A DNA stretch of 64,000 bases from Euptelea pleiosperma (taxonomy: Eukaryota > Streptophyta > Magnoliopsida > Ranunculales > Eupteleaceae), in assembly GCA_035048495.1 (NCBI GenBank), contig CM068543.1, positions 21,689,751-21,753,750 of the forward strand. The letters run 5' to 3'. Below are positions 12,675 through 24,261 of the stretch, piece after piece. The position numbers and the translations under genes are program-made. The notes below the pieces were generated by a model. It ran no database searches and was not told the DNA's origin. It was given only the letters and a program-made list of their open reading frames with translations. Within the stretch, counting starts at the first letter, position 1, and every line of letters starts with the position of its first letter.

Positions 12675-12895
12675 ATCGCGAAAATAACGACCGGGTTATT
12701 TTCTGAAAAAATTTTAGGAAAAAAATGGCCGTTATTTTTGTTATTTTTCGTTTTTTGAAAATCTGAAATTCAAAATTTGAACTCGGGCCCCATTTTTTCG
12801 GTTATTTTCTGTTTTTGCCCCTGAGCATTATTTTCGTTATAACCAAAAAAATGGTAACGTCCCCAGTCCGTTATAACGGCCCCTTTTAAACCTTG
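12675..12895. mobile_element. Partial palindromic hAT-like MITE
   Basis: The right end is intact (CCGTTATAACGGCC then TTTTAAACCTTG) and the core has GAAATTCAAAATTTGAA, but the left terminus is lost or too diverged to place. Confidence 0.6.
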
Positions 12896-13115
12896 GGCCA
12901 AACATCCATACCGTCAGTGGTCTCTAAGAGTACCACGTGGCTCACACTGTGGTCCATCATAAAGTTCTACGCTCTAACAACCCTTCCATTTGTCACAAAC
13001 AAAAATGTTATACAAAAGATGCTGGGAAGCTTTAATAACATAAACGACGTAACAAAGTACAGTGCGCCAAAATGAAAATGAAAATCTAAACCGCTTATCG
13101 TCAAACGGAGTCACG

Positions 13116-15497
13116 TCATTGGCATAACGCCAAAGGGTCGACTGTTAAGCTCTTCTCCGCATCAGCACTTTCCTGCAGCTGCAACGCTAACTCCAAGTTC
13201 CACAGCACGTCACTCATTGCTGGACACTCAATCCCGCGATTGGACAGACACCTCTGGGCGATCTCGGTGAATTTCATAAAACACTCGGGCGCCATCTTTC
13301 CCCTTAGATATGGGTCCATGATCTGATCGAGGGTCCCCTTTTGATGGCAATGAAGGGCCCATTCTGCCAAGCTTACATTCTCCTCGTCCACCGTTGAGCA
13401 GTACATCCGATTTCTCCGTCAATTTCCGACGCTTGTAGTACTCCGGGTCCAAATACCCAAAACTACCTTTCACAGTAGTGGTGATATGGGTATGGGACAT
13501 CGTGACGGGCCCCACCTTCGACAACCCGAAATCTGAAACCTTAGCCATCCATTTCTTATCCAACAGTATGTTGGTTGTCTTTATATCACGGTGGATGATT
13601 GTGTGCTTTCCGCCCGTGTGGAGGTAGTGCACACTGCACACCACGAGCTGCACCAATGCAAATCTTGAGCCTCTGATTCCACGGAAGTGGTGGTTTCTGG
13701 TTTTATTACAGAGATGATCACGTAGGGTACCTTGGGCCATGTAGTTGTAGACGAGGATCATCTCTGGATCCTCCTTGCAGTACCCGATCAGTGACACAAG
13801 GTGGAGGTGACGGAGCTTAGAGAGCATCTCGATCTCTGTTTGGAATTCGTGGGCCCCCTGTTCTGACTTGGGATTCCCACGCTTGATAGCGACTGTGGTG
13901 GCACCACCATCAATGTAGCCCTTGTAAACATTGCAGAAGCCACCGACACCGATTAGCAGATCCTCATCAAAATTGTTAGTCGCTGCTTTGATCTCGCTGA
14001 AGGAGAAGTGTCCGCAAAGATCTGACGGTAGAGAGTCTAGAGACGACGTCTTTGTCTTTCTGTGTGGGATCCCACATGACGACCACATCACTCGTCTCCA
14101 AAGCCAGAAAAGAAGTAAACATAGAAGAGAGAGTGTAACAACCCCACCACCTCCAATTACGAACCGAGCTGGTGCTGGAGCTGGGTCCACCACCTGTTTG
14201 TGTCCCGCGAGATTGTTGTTACTATCGGCTAATTTGATGATCTCCAGCCCATTTAACATTGCATCATAATACATCGGCTGTGATTCAATATTAGGGTGCA
14301 GTGCGACCCACAAATCCTGCATGCCACCGTTTCCTTCTGGAACTTCTACAACGTAGTCTCTATAAACAGGAACCCCCCTCCGACCAGTCCAAGCAATGAT
14401 ATCCGCTTTATCCTCAGCCGTCTGATTATTGATAAATATCTTAAACACTCTCTGATAACCTGTGTTATCGCCGATTGAATCTCGCAGAAATGGAGCCTAA
14501 CAAGGTAATTGAACCCTGAATCAACAGGGAAGGTCCACGTCAGATTATAGTTTAGGTTGATGTTCTTATCACTATCCATAGACCGGGCGGTTACGTAGAC
14601 TTCCTCTGGTGCAGCAGTATAGGCCGGCGGGAATTCCACGTAATAAATATGGACAGTTACACCTTGTTCGTCACCCAATATGTAATCCGAGTCTTTTATT
14701 AACCAAACCCCAAAGATGTCGATAGCATCGCTGTGGGAATAATCAGTATTAACACCGACGTCTAATCGGTAAACCATTTCAAGTGCAGTGGTGTTATCAA
14801 TGAAGAACGGAGACGGGTGACCAACGAAGGAGAGGGGAACATCTCCACCACGAGTGTAGAGATTGGGGGGCATGGAGAAGACCTCAATTCCATTAACGAA
14901 GGCACTAGGAGATGGGATGAAGGTGATGCTTAATTTGTGGCTCTCTACGTTGATAGAGAAGTCTCTAGTGAAGTAATTTAAGTTGAGAGAATCAGCATTA
15001 AGGGAAGCACGGAACTTACCGAGGAGAGTGTAACGATCGGCGGTGACGGAGAAGGACGCCTTAGAGGCATCAAAACCAGAATAGGAAGCCGGGTAGAAGT
15101 AAAAGCGGATGAATTTGGGGCCAGGCGAGACGGGGAAAGTGTAGGTGAATTGAGAAAGAGAGAACCGCGCAGTCGTGTAAGGGACTTCTGGGACGCCGGA
15201 GGGGACTTTGGTTGAGGCAGTGGAGGATATAGACGTGTGATGTTGTGCTGAGAGTAAAAACTTTGAACCTATGTCACCGGTCCAATCCTTGCCATTGAAT
15301 GATGATGTTTCTGAAGAAGGAGAACCGCAGTTGAGAAGGATTGTATTAGAGGGAGCGTAAGAAGAGTTATCAGCGGTTGATGAGATTAGTAGATGGAGGA
15401 AGAAGGATAGATAAGCTGGGGTGAGAATTGAGAGCCGAGAAGGGTATTTGGTGGACTTCATCATGGAAGCTAGGAGAAATGGAAGAAAAAGAGACAA
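13116..15497 (-). pseudogene. FERONIA-like (CrRLK1L) receptor kinase, broken copy A
   Basis: Read on the minus strand, this is a single-exon gene of the CrRLK1L family, plasma-membrane receptor kinases with malectin-like ectodomains that sense cell-wall state or RALF peptides. In order it has a signal peptide (hydrophobic stretch LSFFLHLLISS), a nearly complete malectin-like region beginning NTILLNCGSPSS, a transmembrane helix (VVTLSLLCLLLFWLW), and a kinase with VAIKRGN, HRDIKTTN and DFG. Four lesions are visible. A one-base frame change lies near 14450-14475, just before VFKIFIN. The glycine loop reads GVGGFCN with Cys where Gly is usual. A short stretch between about 13630 and 13710 is out of frame and then back in frame. 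About 18 codons after TEKSDV are missing, with a frame change at about 13400-13406, removing the YSFGVV subdomain. The C-terminus stops early compared with copy B. A functional protein is very unlikely. The family call is firm; the subfamily member is not. Confidence 0.9.
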
Positions 15498-15627
15498 GAG
15501 TCACAGAGGAAAAGAGAGGACCGACTGAAGACTTTTAACTTTTTGGGTATTTTTCCAACACCCACCTGAAAATCGAAATAATTAGTCATAACCCCTTATA
15601 CTTTTAAACTGTAGAAATACTCACATG

Positions 15628-15925
15628 CAGAGGGCTCTCGCGACCCTACATAACTCAATTTTTCGTGCCCACTAACCGCATGGATGTTTAGTCCACCCCT
15701 TAGTGGATAAACATGCCAAAAAAATCAGCCAAAAAAATCTTAAATCTAACGGCTAGAATCAATCATGAAAAGTACTAAAATCTATGGCCAGAGGAAAGCA
15801 AATACCAATCAGATTTTTGGCATGTATATACACCAAGGAGTGTGCTAAACATCAATGCGTTTAGTAGACCCAAAAATGAGCTATGAAGGGCCACGGGAGC
15901 CATCGACTGCATCCAAAGTGCTCTG
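15628..15925. mobile_element. Foldback MITE, AGGGCTCTCG family
   Basis: The left arm (GCAGAGGGCTCTCG, GCCCACTAACCGCATGGATG, TTGGCATGT complement) is mirrored by the right arm ending GCATCCAAAGTGCTCTGC. It is a relative of 18534-18922. It lies about 130 bp upstream of the start of receptor kinase copy A. Confidence 0.65.
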
Positions 15926-15981
15926 CGTCTAAAATTTTCTGTCACCTAACCCAGTTTCAGAGTTGTGGACTTACGTTAACG

Positions 15982-16327
15982 GTATAACGGACTGGGGGCG
16001 TTACCTTTTTCCGTTATAACGAAAAAACGCTCAGGGGCAAAACCGGAAAATAACCGGGAAAAATGGCGCTGAAATTCAAATTTTGAAATGTAAAATTTGA
16101 ATTTCAAAATTTCAAAAATGGAAAATAACGGAAAAACGGAAAAATAACGGAAAAAAACGAAAAAACGGCCTTTTTTTTCTCAAAGTTTTCCAGAAAATAA
16201 CGGTCGTTATTTTCGTTATAACGGCCGTTATTTTCTGGGCGTTTTAACGGTCCATAACGTAACGGGGTAGGTCCGAATCCGTTATAACGACCGTTATTTT
16301 CGTTATAACGGCCGTTTTTAAACCTTG
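15982..16327. mobile_element. Palindromic hAT-like MITE, nearly complete
   Basis: It contains many copies of GTTATAACGGCCGTTATTTTC in both orientations and ends TTTTTAAACCTTG. Flanks CGTTAACG (15974-15981) and CGTTAAAG (16328-16335) agree at 7 of 8 bases, the target length expected of hAT elements. The first bases of the left terminus are lost. Confidence 0.65.
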
Positions 16328-16489
16328 CGTTAAAGCACGCCCCCTTATCTGGTAAAAAGAAGCATAATCTTGTTGTCTGAGAATAATCAAAAATGAAAAA
16401 TATTCAATTAGAACATGGAAACGTCACAGAATTACATTTTTGTTTTAGAACAGAAATGATTCCATCATAAGTCCATTTTTTCATCATCC

Positions 16490-18302
16490 TTATCGTCCTA
16501 TCGGCGTCAAGATCTCGGAGAACTCGGCCCCCAGTGTCATATTGGAGTTGTTTCTGCCAAGGCTCCGTTCAATAACGTTAATTGGAGCTGCATTGGCATC
16601 CATCTTGTTGTGGGATCCACCACCCACACTCTTCGCATCTGCCTTGTCGTGCAACAGTAAAGCTAACTCCAGGTTCCACAGTACACCCATTGCAGGCCGT
16701 TCAAGACCTCGGTCAGCCAAGCACTTCACGGCGATCTCTGTGAACTTCGTGAAACACTCGGATCCAATATGTCCTCTTAAATATGGGTCTGTAATCAGAT
16801 GGAGGGTTCCCATTTGATGGCATTGTTGGGCCCACTCAGCCAAGTTCACTTGCTCCTCCTCAACCATTGGATTCACCGCCGGTCTTGCACACAGAACGTC
16901 AAACAACACCACCCCGAAGGAGTAAACATCGGATTTCTCCGTCAATTTCTGACGCCGGTAGCAGTAGCACTCGGGGTCCAAATACCCAAAACTACCCTTC
17001 ACAATAGTGCTGACGTGGGTATGGGACAATGCGATGGGTCCCAACCTTGACAACCCGAAATCTGAAACCTTGGCCACCCATTTCTCATCTAATAGAATGT
17101 TCGTTGTCTTCACGTCGCGGTGGATGATCGCCTGCTTCGCGCTTGTGGGGAGATAATGTAAGCCACGTGCGGCACCAATGCAGATATTGAGCCTCTCCTT
17201 CCACGGGAGTGGGGGTTTCTGGGTCTCGTAGAGGTGATCACGCAGGGTGCCGTGGGCCATGTAATCGTACACAAGGACCATCTCTTGATCCTCCTAACAG
17301 TATCCAATCAAAGAAACTAGATGGAAGTGGCGCAGATTAGAGAGTATCTTAATCTCCGTTTGGAACTCGTGGGCACCCTGTTCTGATGTTATATTCCCAC
17401 GCTTGATCGCGACTAAGGTGGCCCCACCGTCTATACACCCCTCATATACGTTACCGAATCCACCAACGCCGATTAGCAGTCCCTCATCGAAGTTGTTTGT
17501 GGCAGCTCTGATCTCAGTGAAAGAGAAGTGGCGGCAGATATCTGATGGAAGTGATGACGTGTTTGGCTTTCTTGCCCCAGCAAAGTTGAAGCGTGGGACC
17601 CACCGTGAGGTACAGTTCCCTCTCTGGAGTCGGAAAACAAAGAAACAAAGAAGAGAGAGTGTGACGAACCCACCCACGACACCGATGATGAATCTCTGGT
17701 TCTTTAACGATTTAGCGGATCGCCTGGGAAGCGATTTAGGCGTTGGGTAGCCCACAACTGATCCGTGTCTGGGAGGATTTGGCCGGTGAGATTGCCATCA
17801 CTATGGCTCAATTTGAAGATTTCCAGCCCATTTAACATTGCATCATAGCGCATCGGCTTTAATTTCGTGTTAGGGTGTAACGCAAGCCATAAATCATGCT
17901 TCCCCCCGTTTCCTTGTGGAACGATCACAACATAATCTCTGTAGATAGGAATCCCGTACCCACCACCCCAAGCAATGATATCTCCTTCATCCTCAGCCGT
18001 ACGATTGTCGATAAATATCTTAAACACAATCTGATTAATTAATGATGTATTCAAGTAAATCTGACAGAAATGTAGCCTAACAAGGGTCGGATGAATTCTG
18101 ACCCGACATCGCTGGCCCAATACCGGCCGTCGGATGTTCGAGTGTCTGAAGAAGAGCCACAGTTGACGACTATGTTATCGGAGGGGATGTACGAGTAGTT
18201 ACCTGCGGCGATGGAAATTATGAAATGGAAAAGGAACAAGAAGTAGAGGACGGTGTGAATGGAGAAGAGAGGGGCACAGTTGGTGTTCTTCATGGAAGCC
18301 AA
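16490..18302 (-). pseudogene. FERONIA-like (CrRLK1L) receptor kinase, broken copy B
   Basis: The minus strand carries a second CrRLK1L gene, about 1 kb downstream of copy A's start and in the same orientation, so the two are a tandem pair. The signal peptide and the first malectin residues (DNIVVNCGSSSD) are present. At about 18080-18096 the reading jumps, out of frame, to the LVRLHFCQI motif, so roughly 255 residues of malectin-like ectodomain are missing compared with copy A. A second frame change lies near 17740-17765 before the transmembrane helix (FVTLSLLCFFVF). A TAG stop at 17294-17296 replaces the residue after GYC. The kinase half is otherwise better kept than in copy A: GVGGFGNVYEG, VAIKRGN, HRDVKTTN, DFG and KSDVYSFGVV. 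It has two extra residues after LDPE. The C-terminal tail ends EILTPIGR. No single frame spans the gene. Confidence 0.9.
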
Positions 18303-18533
18303 TTATGGTTGTTTTCAGTAATTTTACGCTTAATACAGTTGGAAGATTGAAAGTGGATATCGAAAGTCATCGGAGTCTGTGTGGACATTTAATATACAAG
18401 GAAAATGCTACCTCACGGTCCTGGTCGCATGGTCGAGGCCATTGACCATTGGACTCAAGAGATCCATGCTCCACCAGACAATATTTTTTAAAAGTTAAAA
18501 TATTCCACTGTGCTATATATTCCGGATAAATTT

Positions 18534-18922
18534 TAGATGCAGAGGACTTTGGATGTATACAGTCGACGCAGAGGGCTCTCGTGGCCCCACATAGCTCAAT
18601 TTTTTGGGCCCAGCACTTGGACGTTGAGCCCACCCCTTGGTTGATATCCATACCAAAACCAGTTTGATTGATAATTTATAGCTGTTGGATTAAGTACTAA
18701 AAAAATATGCAAAAAAACTTGAATCTAACGGTACAATCAATCATAAAAAAAAATTGCTAAAATTCACGGCTAGAGAAAAACAATCAGACTGATTTTTGGT
18801 ATATATATCCACCAAGGGGTGGGATAAACATCCATACGGTTAGTGGACCCAAAAGAAGAGCTATGTATGGCCGCAAGTGCCCTCTGTATATACTGCATCC
18901 AAAGTCCTCTGGGGACTTTTAT
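18534..18922. mobile_element. Foldback MITE, AGGACTTTGGATG ends
   Basis: The left end (CAGAGGACTTTGGATG, AGGGCTCTCGTGGCC) and the right end (complement of CATCCAAAGTCCTCTG) are inverted copies over more than 100 bp. The element lies about 230 bp upstream of the start of receptor kinase copy B, as its relative does for copy A. Confidence 0.7.
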
Positions 18923-21268
18923 AACACATTTTTAGTTTTGGATTTTAATTTGCAAAACCCGCCATGAGTTTTCAGAAGTCAGGAATAGTCCCCTTGACCA
19001 GAGCATGCGGTCGTTGTCCAATGCATCTTGACGTTGATCTCTCCACAAAATGGCCAAAATGCATGTCCATCTTTTACCTTTTTGCACCTTCAATGAAACG
19101 GCTTGCTGCTGCTCCGTCAATCCCCTTGCAACACCTGTAACATAGCCTTATCTTAACGACCGTATGTTGTTAGTCAATGCTATAAGATACTACAAACTCT
19201 ATCGGAGTTTTGGTGTCTGTTGATGAAGTGACTTTTGCCAAACACACTTGGTGCAAGGATGAAAGTCTCGCATCAGAGGCTGGATCGGTGGGCTCAGATC
19301 CGGATCGTTCTGGATAAGACCAGGATCGGCTCATCTCACCCTGAGACAAAGTGAGACTCCTTTGTAAAACAGTGATCTCGGAGTGAGACAAGCCTGGTTT
19401 GGATTGGATCTGATGAGCTCCGATCCCAATCCGGATTGCCCAGATCCAGACCGGGATTGACCGAGACTTTTAACCATGCCTGGGTGTGCCACCTTCACAT
19501 GCATTTGGTGAGGAGGCTTATAAGTCCAAAATATTCAAGTTTAAGGTATTGATAGATGGCAAATTCTAAAACTTTTTGATTTTTGATGTTTTAGGCTGTT
19601 TTGATGCAAATCGTTGTAAAAACCTTAAGTACAAATAAGATTTTGGTTGAATTCTCTATGGATTATCTTCGAAGATTTGGAAGAATGAAGCTCAAACTTT
19701 GCAGATGCTGTTTCGACTTCTTTCGAATGATTTGAAGCGCATGTCTAAAAACCTTGGCAATTTGAAGCTAATTTTGGCTTATTATTTGGATTGTTTAAAT
19801 TAAATGTTTAATCGTATAATTATAAGAATGTTAGATGGTGTGGCTATTGGCAATTACCTATGCTATGGGCAATCTAGGTCTAAGTCAAAATCAATGAAAG
19901 GTGCACAAAGAGAGACACGGAAACATGGAAGAACCAGTTATACTTGAAAAGTGAGTAGTGGAACAAAAATCAATTATACCCGATCGATGGGATATGACCA
20001 TTCGCTATTATATATGTACGTTTAAGAGACCTATGGTTCATAACTAAGGTCTAGTGAAGATGACCGTAAGAATGAGGGTAAAGCCTCCACCCAACTAATT
20101 CCTTACAGCCCAATAACCAAAGAAAGAGGAAAGCGGACCTATCAATCTAGATTTGATATCCATCCATGAATATTATCTAATGACCCCTGGAAATGACTCG
20201 GAAGAAGAACTTTTATCACCACAGTACGTTCCGATGGGGCTAGTAAAAGATAAACTGAGATTGCTTGATTTTATATTATAATTTAGATATTCATTTATTA
20301 TTGAGGACTCCTATGTAGTTTATCTTGTTTCTGTATTCGTTGTATGTTTTACTCTCATGTTTCCTTTATATTTTGTGATGCAGCGTGAAACAATAACGAG
20401 ATATGACCAACGTCAATATCTCGAGGTTTGGAATCCATCAAACGGAAAAGAACTCTCAAAAGAGCTAAATTACGATCCTATTGAATAAAAATTGTCTTTG
20501 CCTTTTGACTTACAACCTATTTATTGGAAAACGAAAAATAAGCAAAAGATGAATATTAATAAAAATGACAAAATTTAACTAAGTATGGAAACTGATAATA
20601 CTAGCACCTAGAAACATGTCAGATTCGACGGTAAGTGATTCTGACTTCTATAATCAAAGTTATTGCTAAAACAAAAATTTTGTAAAATTGTAAAACTGCC
20701 GTTTGCACCCCCTAAACTATGGAATTTGGCCAAAAAACAGCGTACATCACGACAAAGTCTTAACTATTGCTTATCTCATCGTTTCCTTTCAAGATCTCCG
20801 GCCTTCTGTGGTTCTGACACTTCTGACAATTCCATTAATACCCGTTACATCCTTTTTTCATCAACAAGTCCTTTAATGCCCGTTGTGTCCCTTTAGTACC
20901 ATTTGAGCTTTTGACGATCCAAAAGCTCCACAAAAGAATCTGCTACTTGTTCTACATCATTTTGGATTCTTACCATCTTAATTTAAATAATTTATAAATA
21001 ATTTTTGTTGGTTTATGTGATGTTTTGTTGAGCTTAATGTTGCATTTATCATGTTTTGGATATAGGCCAGGCCGTTCTCAGATATAATCTTCACATGATG
21101 GGTGGATGGAAGCAAGGAGGGGAAACGCGTTGGCAGAATTGAGTTGATGGGCCCTCGGCCAAAGCCCATCTATTAGTACAACAATATATGATATTCATAT
21201 AGGAATATATTTTATATATTAACCTAATGGTATTTTGGGTTTTACAGCATGAAACCTTTTTTGTAATC

Positions 21269-22118
21269 GGTCAAGCTCAACGGCAACATAATTTCACTCA
21301 CAAATTCACACACAATTTTGGTGTACCCACATGGAAGATAAATCAATGGCTGATTTTTTGTGAGGATGATGTCCTCATCATATAGATCACCCCTGCAAAA
21401 AATCAGCCCATTATGAAATTTCTAACACCATCAAATGTTGGTTTCAAGTTAATGATAAAAAATAGATTGTCTATAATTCTTCAACTTGTAAACCATGCTA
21501 TGTATATCAGAATGATTTAAATTTTTGTGAGGGTGATCTCCTCACTATAAAGACCAAGGTTTAAAGGAGGCCATTTTAACGGTTAAACGGACTAGGGGCG
21601 TTACCGTTTAAACAGCCGTTAAAATGGATTGAAACGGCCAGGGGCAAAAATAGAAAAAAAATGGGAAAAATGGAATTTAATGGAATTAAATGGATTTTAA
21701 TGGGTTTTAACGATTTTTATGAAAAAAAACGGAAAAAATGGCGCTGAAATTCAAATTTTGAAATTTTAAAATTTTAAAATAAAATAAAATAGAATTTAAT
21801 GGATTTTAACGGAATTAAACGGATTTAACGGCCATTTTTTTTACAAAAATTTTCACAATTAAATGTCCGTTTAAACGATTTTAACGGCCGTAAAAACAAT
21901 GAAACGGCCATTTTTTCAAAACTGATAAAACGTGTTTAAACGGTTTTAACGGAAACGGGCTTGGGGCATTACTGTTTAAACGGCCGTTTTTAAAACCATG
22001 ATAAAGACCATCCTCACCAAAAATCACCCCATTCTAAAACTATTAATTTATATATTGGCCCCCAACAATTTTTGTGTGTGAATTTGTGAGTGAAATTCTG
22101 TGGCAGCTGAGCCTGACC
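21269..22118. mobile_element. 850-bp Mutator-like element present only in copy B
   Basis: The ends are inverted: GGTCAAGCTCAACGGC on the left, the complement of GCAGCTGAGCCTGACC on the right. The match continues through TTTCACTCACAAATTCACAC. Flanks TTTTTGTAATC (21258-21268) and TTTTTGTAATT (22119-22129) match at 10 of 11 bases. Copy A carries a single TATTTTGTAATTGG at the same place, which is the empty site. A hAT-like MITE is nested at 21555-22000. A related element lies at 40852-41161. Confidence 0.85.
21555..22000. mobile_element. Palindromic hAT-like MITE with perfect 8-bp duplication
   Basis: It starts CAAGGTTTAAAGG and ends TTTAAAACCATG and is rich in AACGG/CCGTT words. ATAAAGAC flanks it on both sides (21547-21554 and 22001-22008). 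It lies inside the Mutator-like element, giving an order of insertion. Confidence 0.85.
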
Positions 22119-22546
22119 TTTTTGTAATTGGACGAACTCTTTAATAGCCCCCATTGACTGCATGAATGTTTAACTCAGTGGACCAACATCCATTCAATTT
22201 GACCACAAAAGAAATGCTCAAATCCAAATGGATAGATTCACCACATGAAAAATGCTCAAATCAAATGGCTGGCTATATTTTGTGTATAGGTCCACGAAGG
22301 TGTGGGCCAAACATCCATGGATCAGACGGCATGGAAGAGTTGTCACATGGCATTCAATGGTGAATAGTATTGACTTGCATTTCTCTCTCTTCTCTTCTCT
22401 CTTCTCCCTCTCTTATTTGTTGGAACTTTTAGTGGTAGTATGGCCTGGGAAGACATTTCCTGCTACACATTCCAAAGTGCACACAACTACTGAAAATCCT
22501 CCAATTCATAGGATCTATATTTCTCTCTGTGGAGAGATATTAGGAG

Positions 22547-22914
22547 CATGATTTAAAAATGGCCGTTATAACGGATTTGGACCTCCCCCATTACAATTTG
22601 TACGTACCATTTTAACGCTCAGAATATAACGGTCGTTGTTTTCCATTATAACGAAAATAACGACCTCTATTTTCTGAGAAAATTTGTGAAAAAAAATGCA
22701 CATTATTTCCATTAATTTTCTTTATAAATTTTATTGAAAATTTGAAATTCAAAATTTGAATTTTGAATTTTAGCGTTGTTATTTTCCCTTTTTTTTTTTT
22801 TTTGTTTTTGTTTTTTTCCCCTAAGCGTTACAATTTGTTATAACGTCTATTATAACGGAAACATGTAACACCCCCAGTCCGTTATACTGTTATAACGAAT
22901 CCTTTTAAACCTTG
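22547..22914. mobile_element. Palindromic hAT-like MITE, complete copy
   Basis: The ends are CATGATTTAAAAATGGCC and TTTTAAACCTTG. Flanks ATTAGGAG (22539-22546) and ATTAGGAC (22915-22922) agree at 7 of 8 bases. The internal CGGTCGTTGTTTTCC and GAAATTCAAAATTTG blocks are shared with copy A of the duplicated segment. Confidence 0.8.
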
Positions 22915-23221
22915 ATTAGGACAATCGAACAGACAAAGTGCTAAAAGCAATCACATATAATACGTCAAATGGCAATAATAGGACCTTAAGATCTGAAATC
23001 TTTGCTAGCTTGATATGTGTGATTGGAATTAATACCAAGTTAAGTAATACATTAGAATTGTGTATGTATGCATGTTTAATGCCATTTGATACTTATTCCT
23101 AGCATGACTTGTGTTCGGGGCTAATGTTTGGATTGGTGGAAACTAGTATTATTATTACTAGGGGAATGCCACGTGCGATGTATGTGCACCTTCAACATGG
23201 AAGCACCTTACATGTGGTACA

Positions 23222-23455
23222 CTTGTAGAGATCATTGACTATATCGATGTTTGGCCCATCCCTAGGTGGACCTATATGCAAAAAAATCAACCTGATTAGT
23301 GGTTTTTAAGGATTTGATTGGAGTAGTTTTCATGGATTTGAAGAATTATTTGGGGTGCTTAGATCCAAAGGTTTGAAATCACTAATCCGACTGATATTTG
23401 GTATATAGGTCCACCTAGGGATGGGACAAACATCCATAAGGTCCGTGATCTCTAA
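23222..23455. mobile_element. Foldback element fragment, GATTAGTGATTT family
   Basis: Inverted arms carry GTTTGGCCCATCCCTAGGTG on the left and its near-complement CACCTAGGGATGGGACAAAC on the right, with AAATCACTAATC near the middle. It is related to the foldbacks at 7.6 and 8.3-9.1 kb. The ends are not defined precisely. Confidence 0.55.
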
Positions 23456-23892
23456 GATTGTGCCATGTGTCTTATACCATTGTGCGTGAGGGACGTGGGC
23501 GTGCTGGACAACCTGAACTGTAAATTGGCATTTAATAAAAATGGCATGGGAAGTAATTATGTGATCATCATTAGTTTTCTTTTTCACTTTTGTGTGGACG
23601 TGTGGCGTGTGGGCGTGCCCCAAGTTCTAGCTTTATAATAGTCATAGATTGTGGGGTTCGTCAATATTTTTCTAGAATTACACCAATTCAGTACACATTA
23701 TTTCTTTTTAGGCCTATTTTAGCCAGTTAATCGAATTTACGAGAAATCCTAATACTTTGATGTTGAAAAGAACATGGATGGGACACTATTCCTAGTGAAG
23801 TCCATATTTTTGAATGTGCCAATTTTCTAAATTAGGAAATTTAATAATATACTAATATGTTATTTTATAAAGGGAATTTTTGACATACCACC

Positions 23893-23935
23893 CCCGCCCC
23901 CCCCACACACACACGCGCGCGCGCGCGCACGTGAT
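23893..23935. repeat. C-rich, (CA)n and (CG)n microsatellite
   Basis: A run of C, then CACACA, then CGCGCG lies within the left arm of the foldback element and expands its terminal repeats. Confidence 0.85.
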
Positions 23936-24261
23936 TTGAATACGCTAACATACCCCCCTATGACTTGGTCTACTGTCATTTGACCAATGTTAACCCGAGT
24001 CGACTACCAAATTTTTTATTAATGTACAAAATTGCCCTTGTCTTCAACCTTAGAACAAGGGTTTGGGTTCGGGCCAAAACCCAAACCTCTAATCAAACAT
24101 GAAAAGAGGAGATTAAAAATAAAATAAAAACCCATGTTGGCAAACCTGAGATTTTTTGTTTGTTTCTTTTTATGAACTAAGCAAAGATTGAAAAAAAAAA
24201 ACGTAGAGGGAATACGCTTTCTTTTTAAAATTGAGAGAACCTATATTTCCAAACTCCATTG

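Larger units (their letters stand above)
19073..22795. repeat. Duplicated segment, copy B (with 850-bp insertion)
   Basis: It aligns with 326-3190 in the same orientation throughout. After removal of the inserted element at 21269-22118 and its duplication, the two copies are almost the same length (about 2.86 kb). No gene is recognisable in either copy. Confidence 0.85.
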
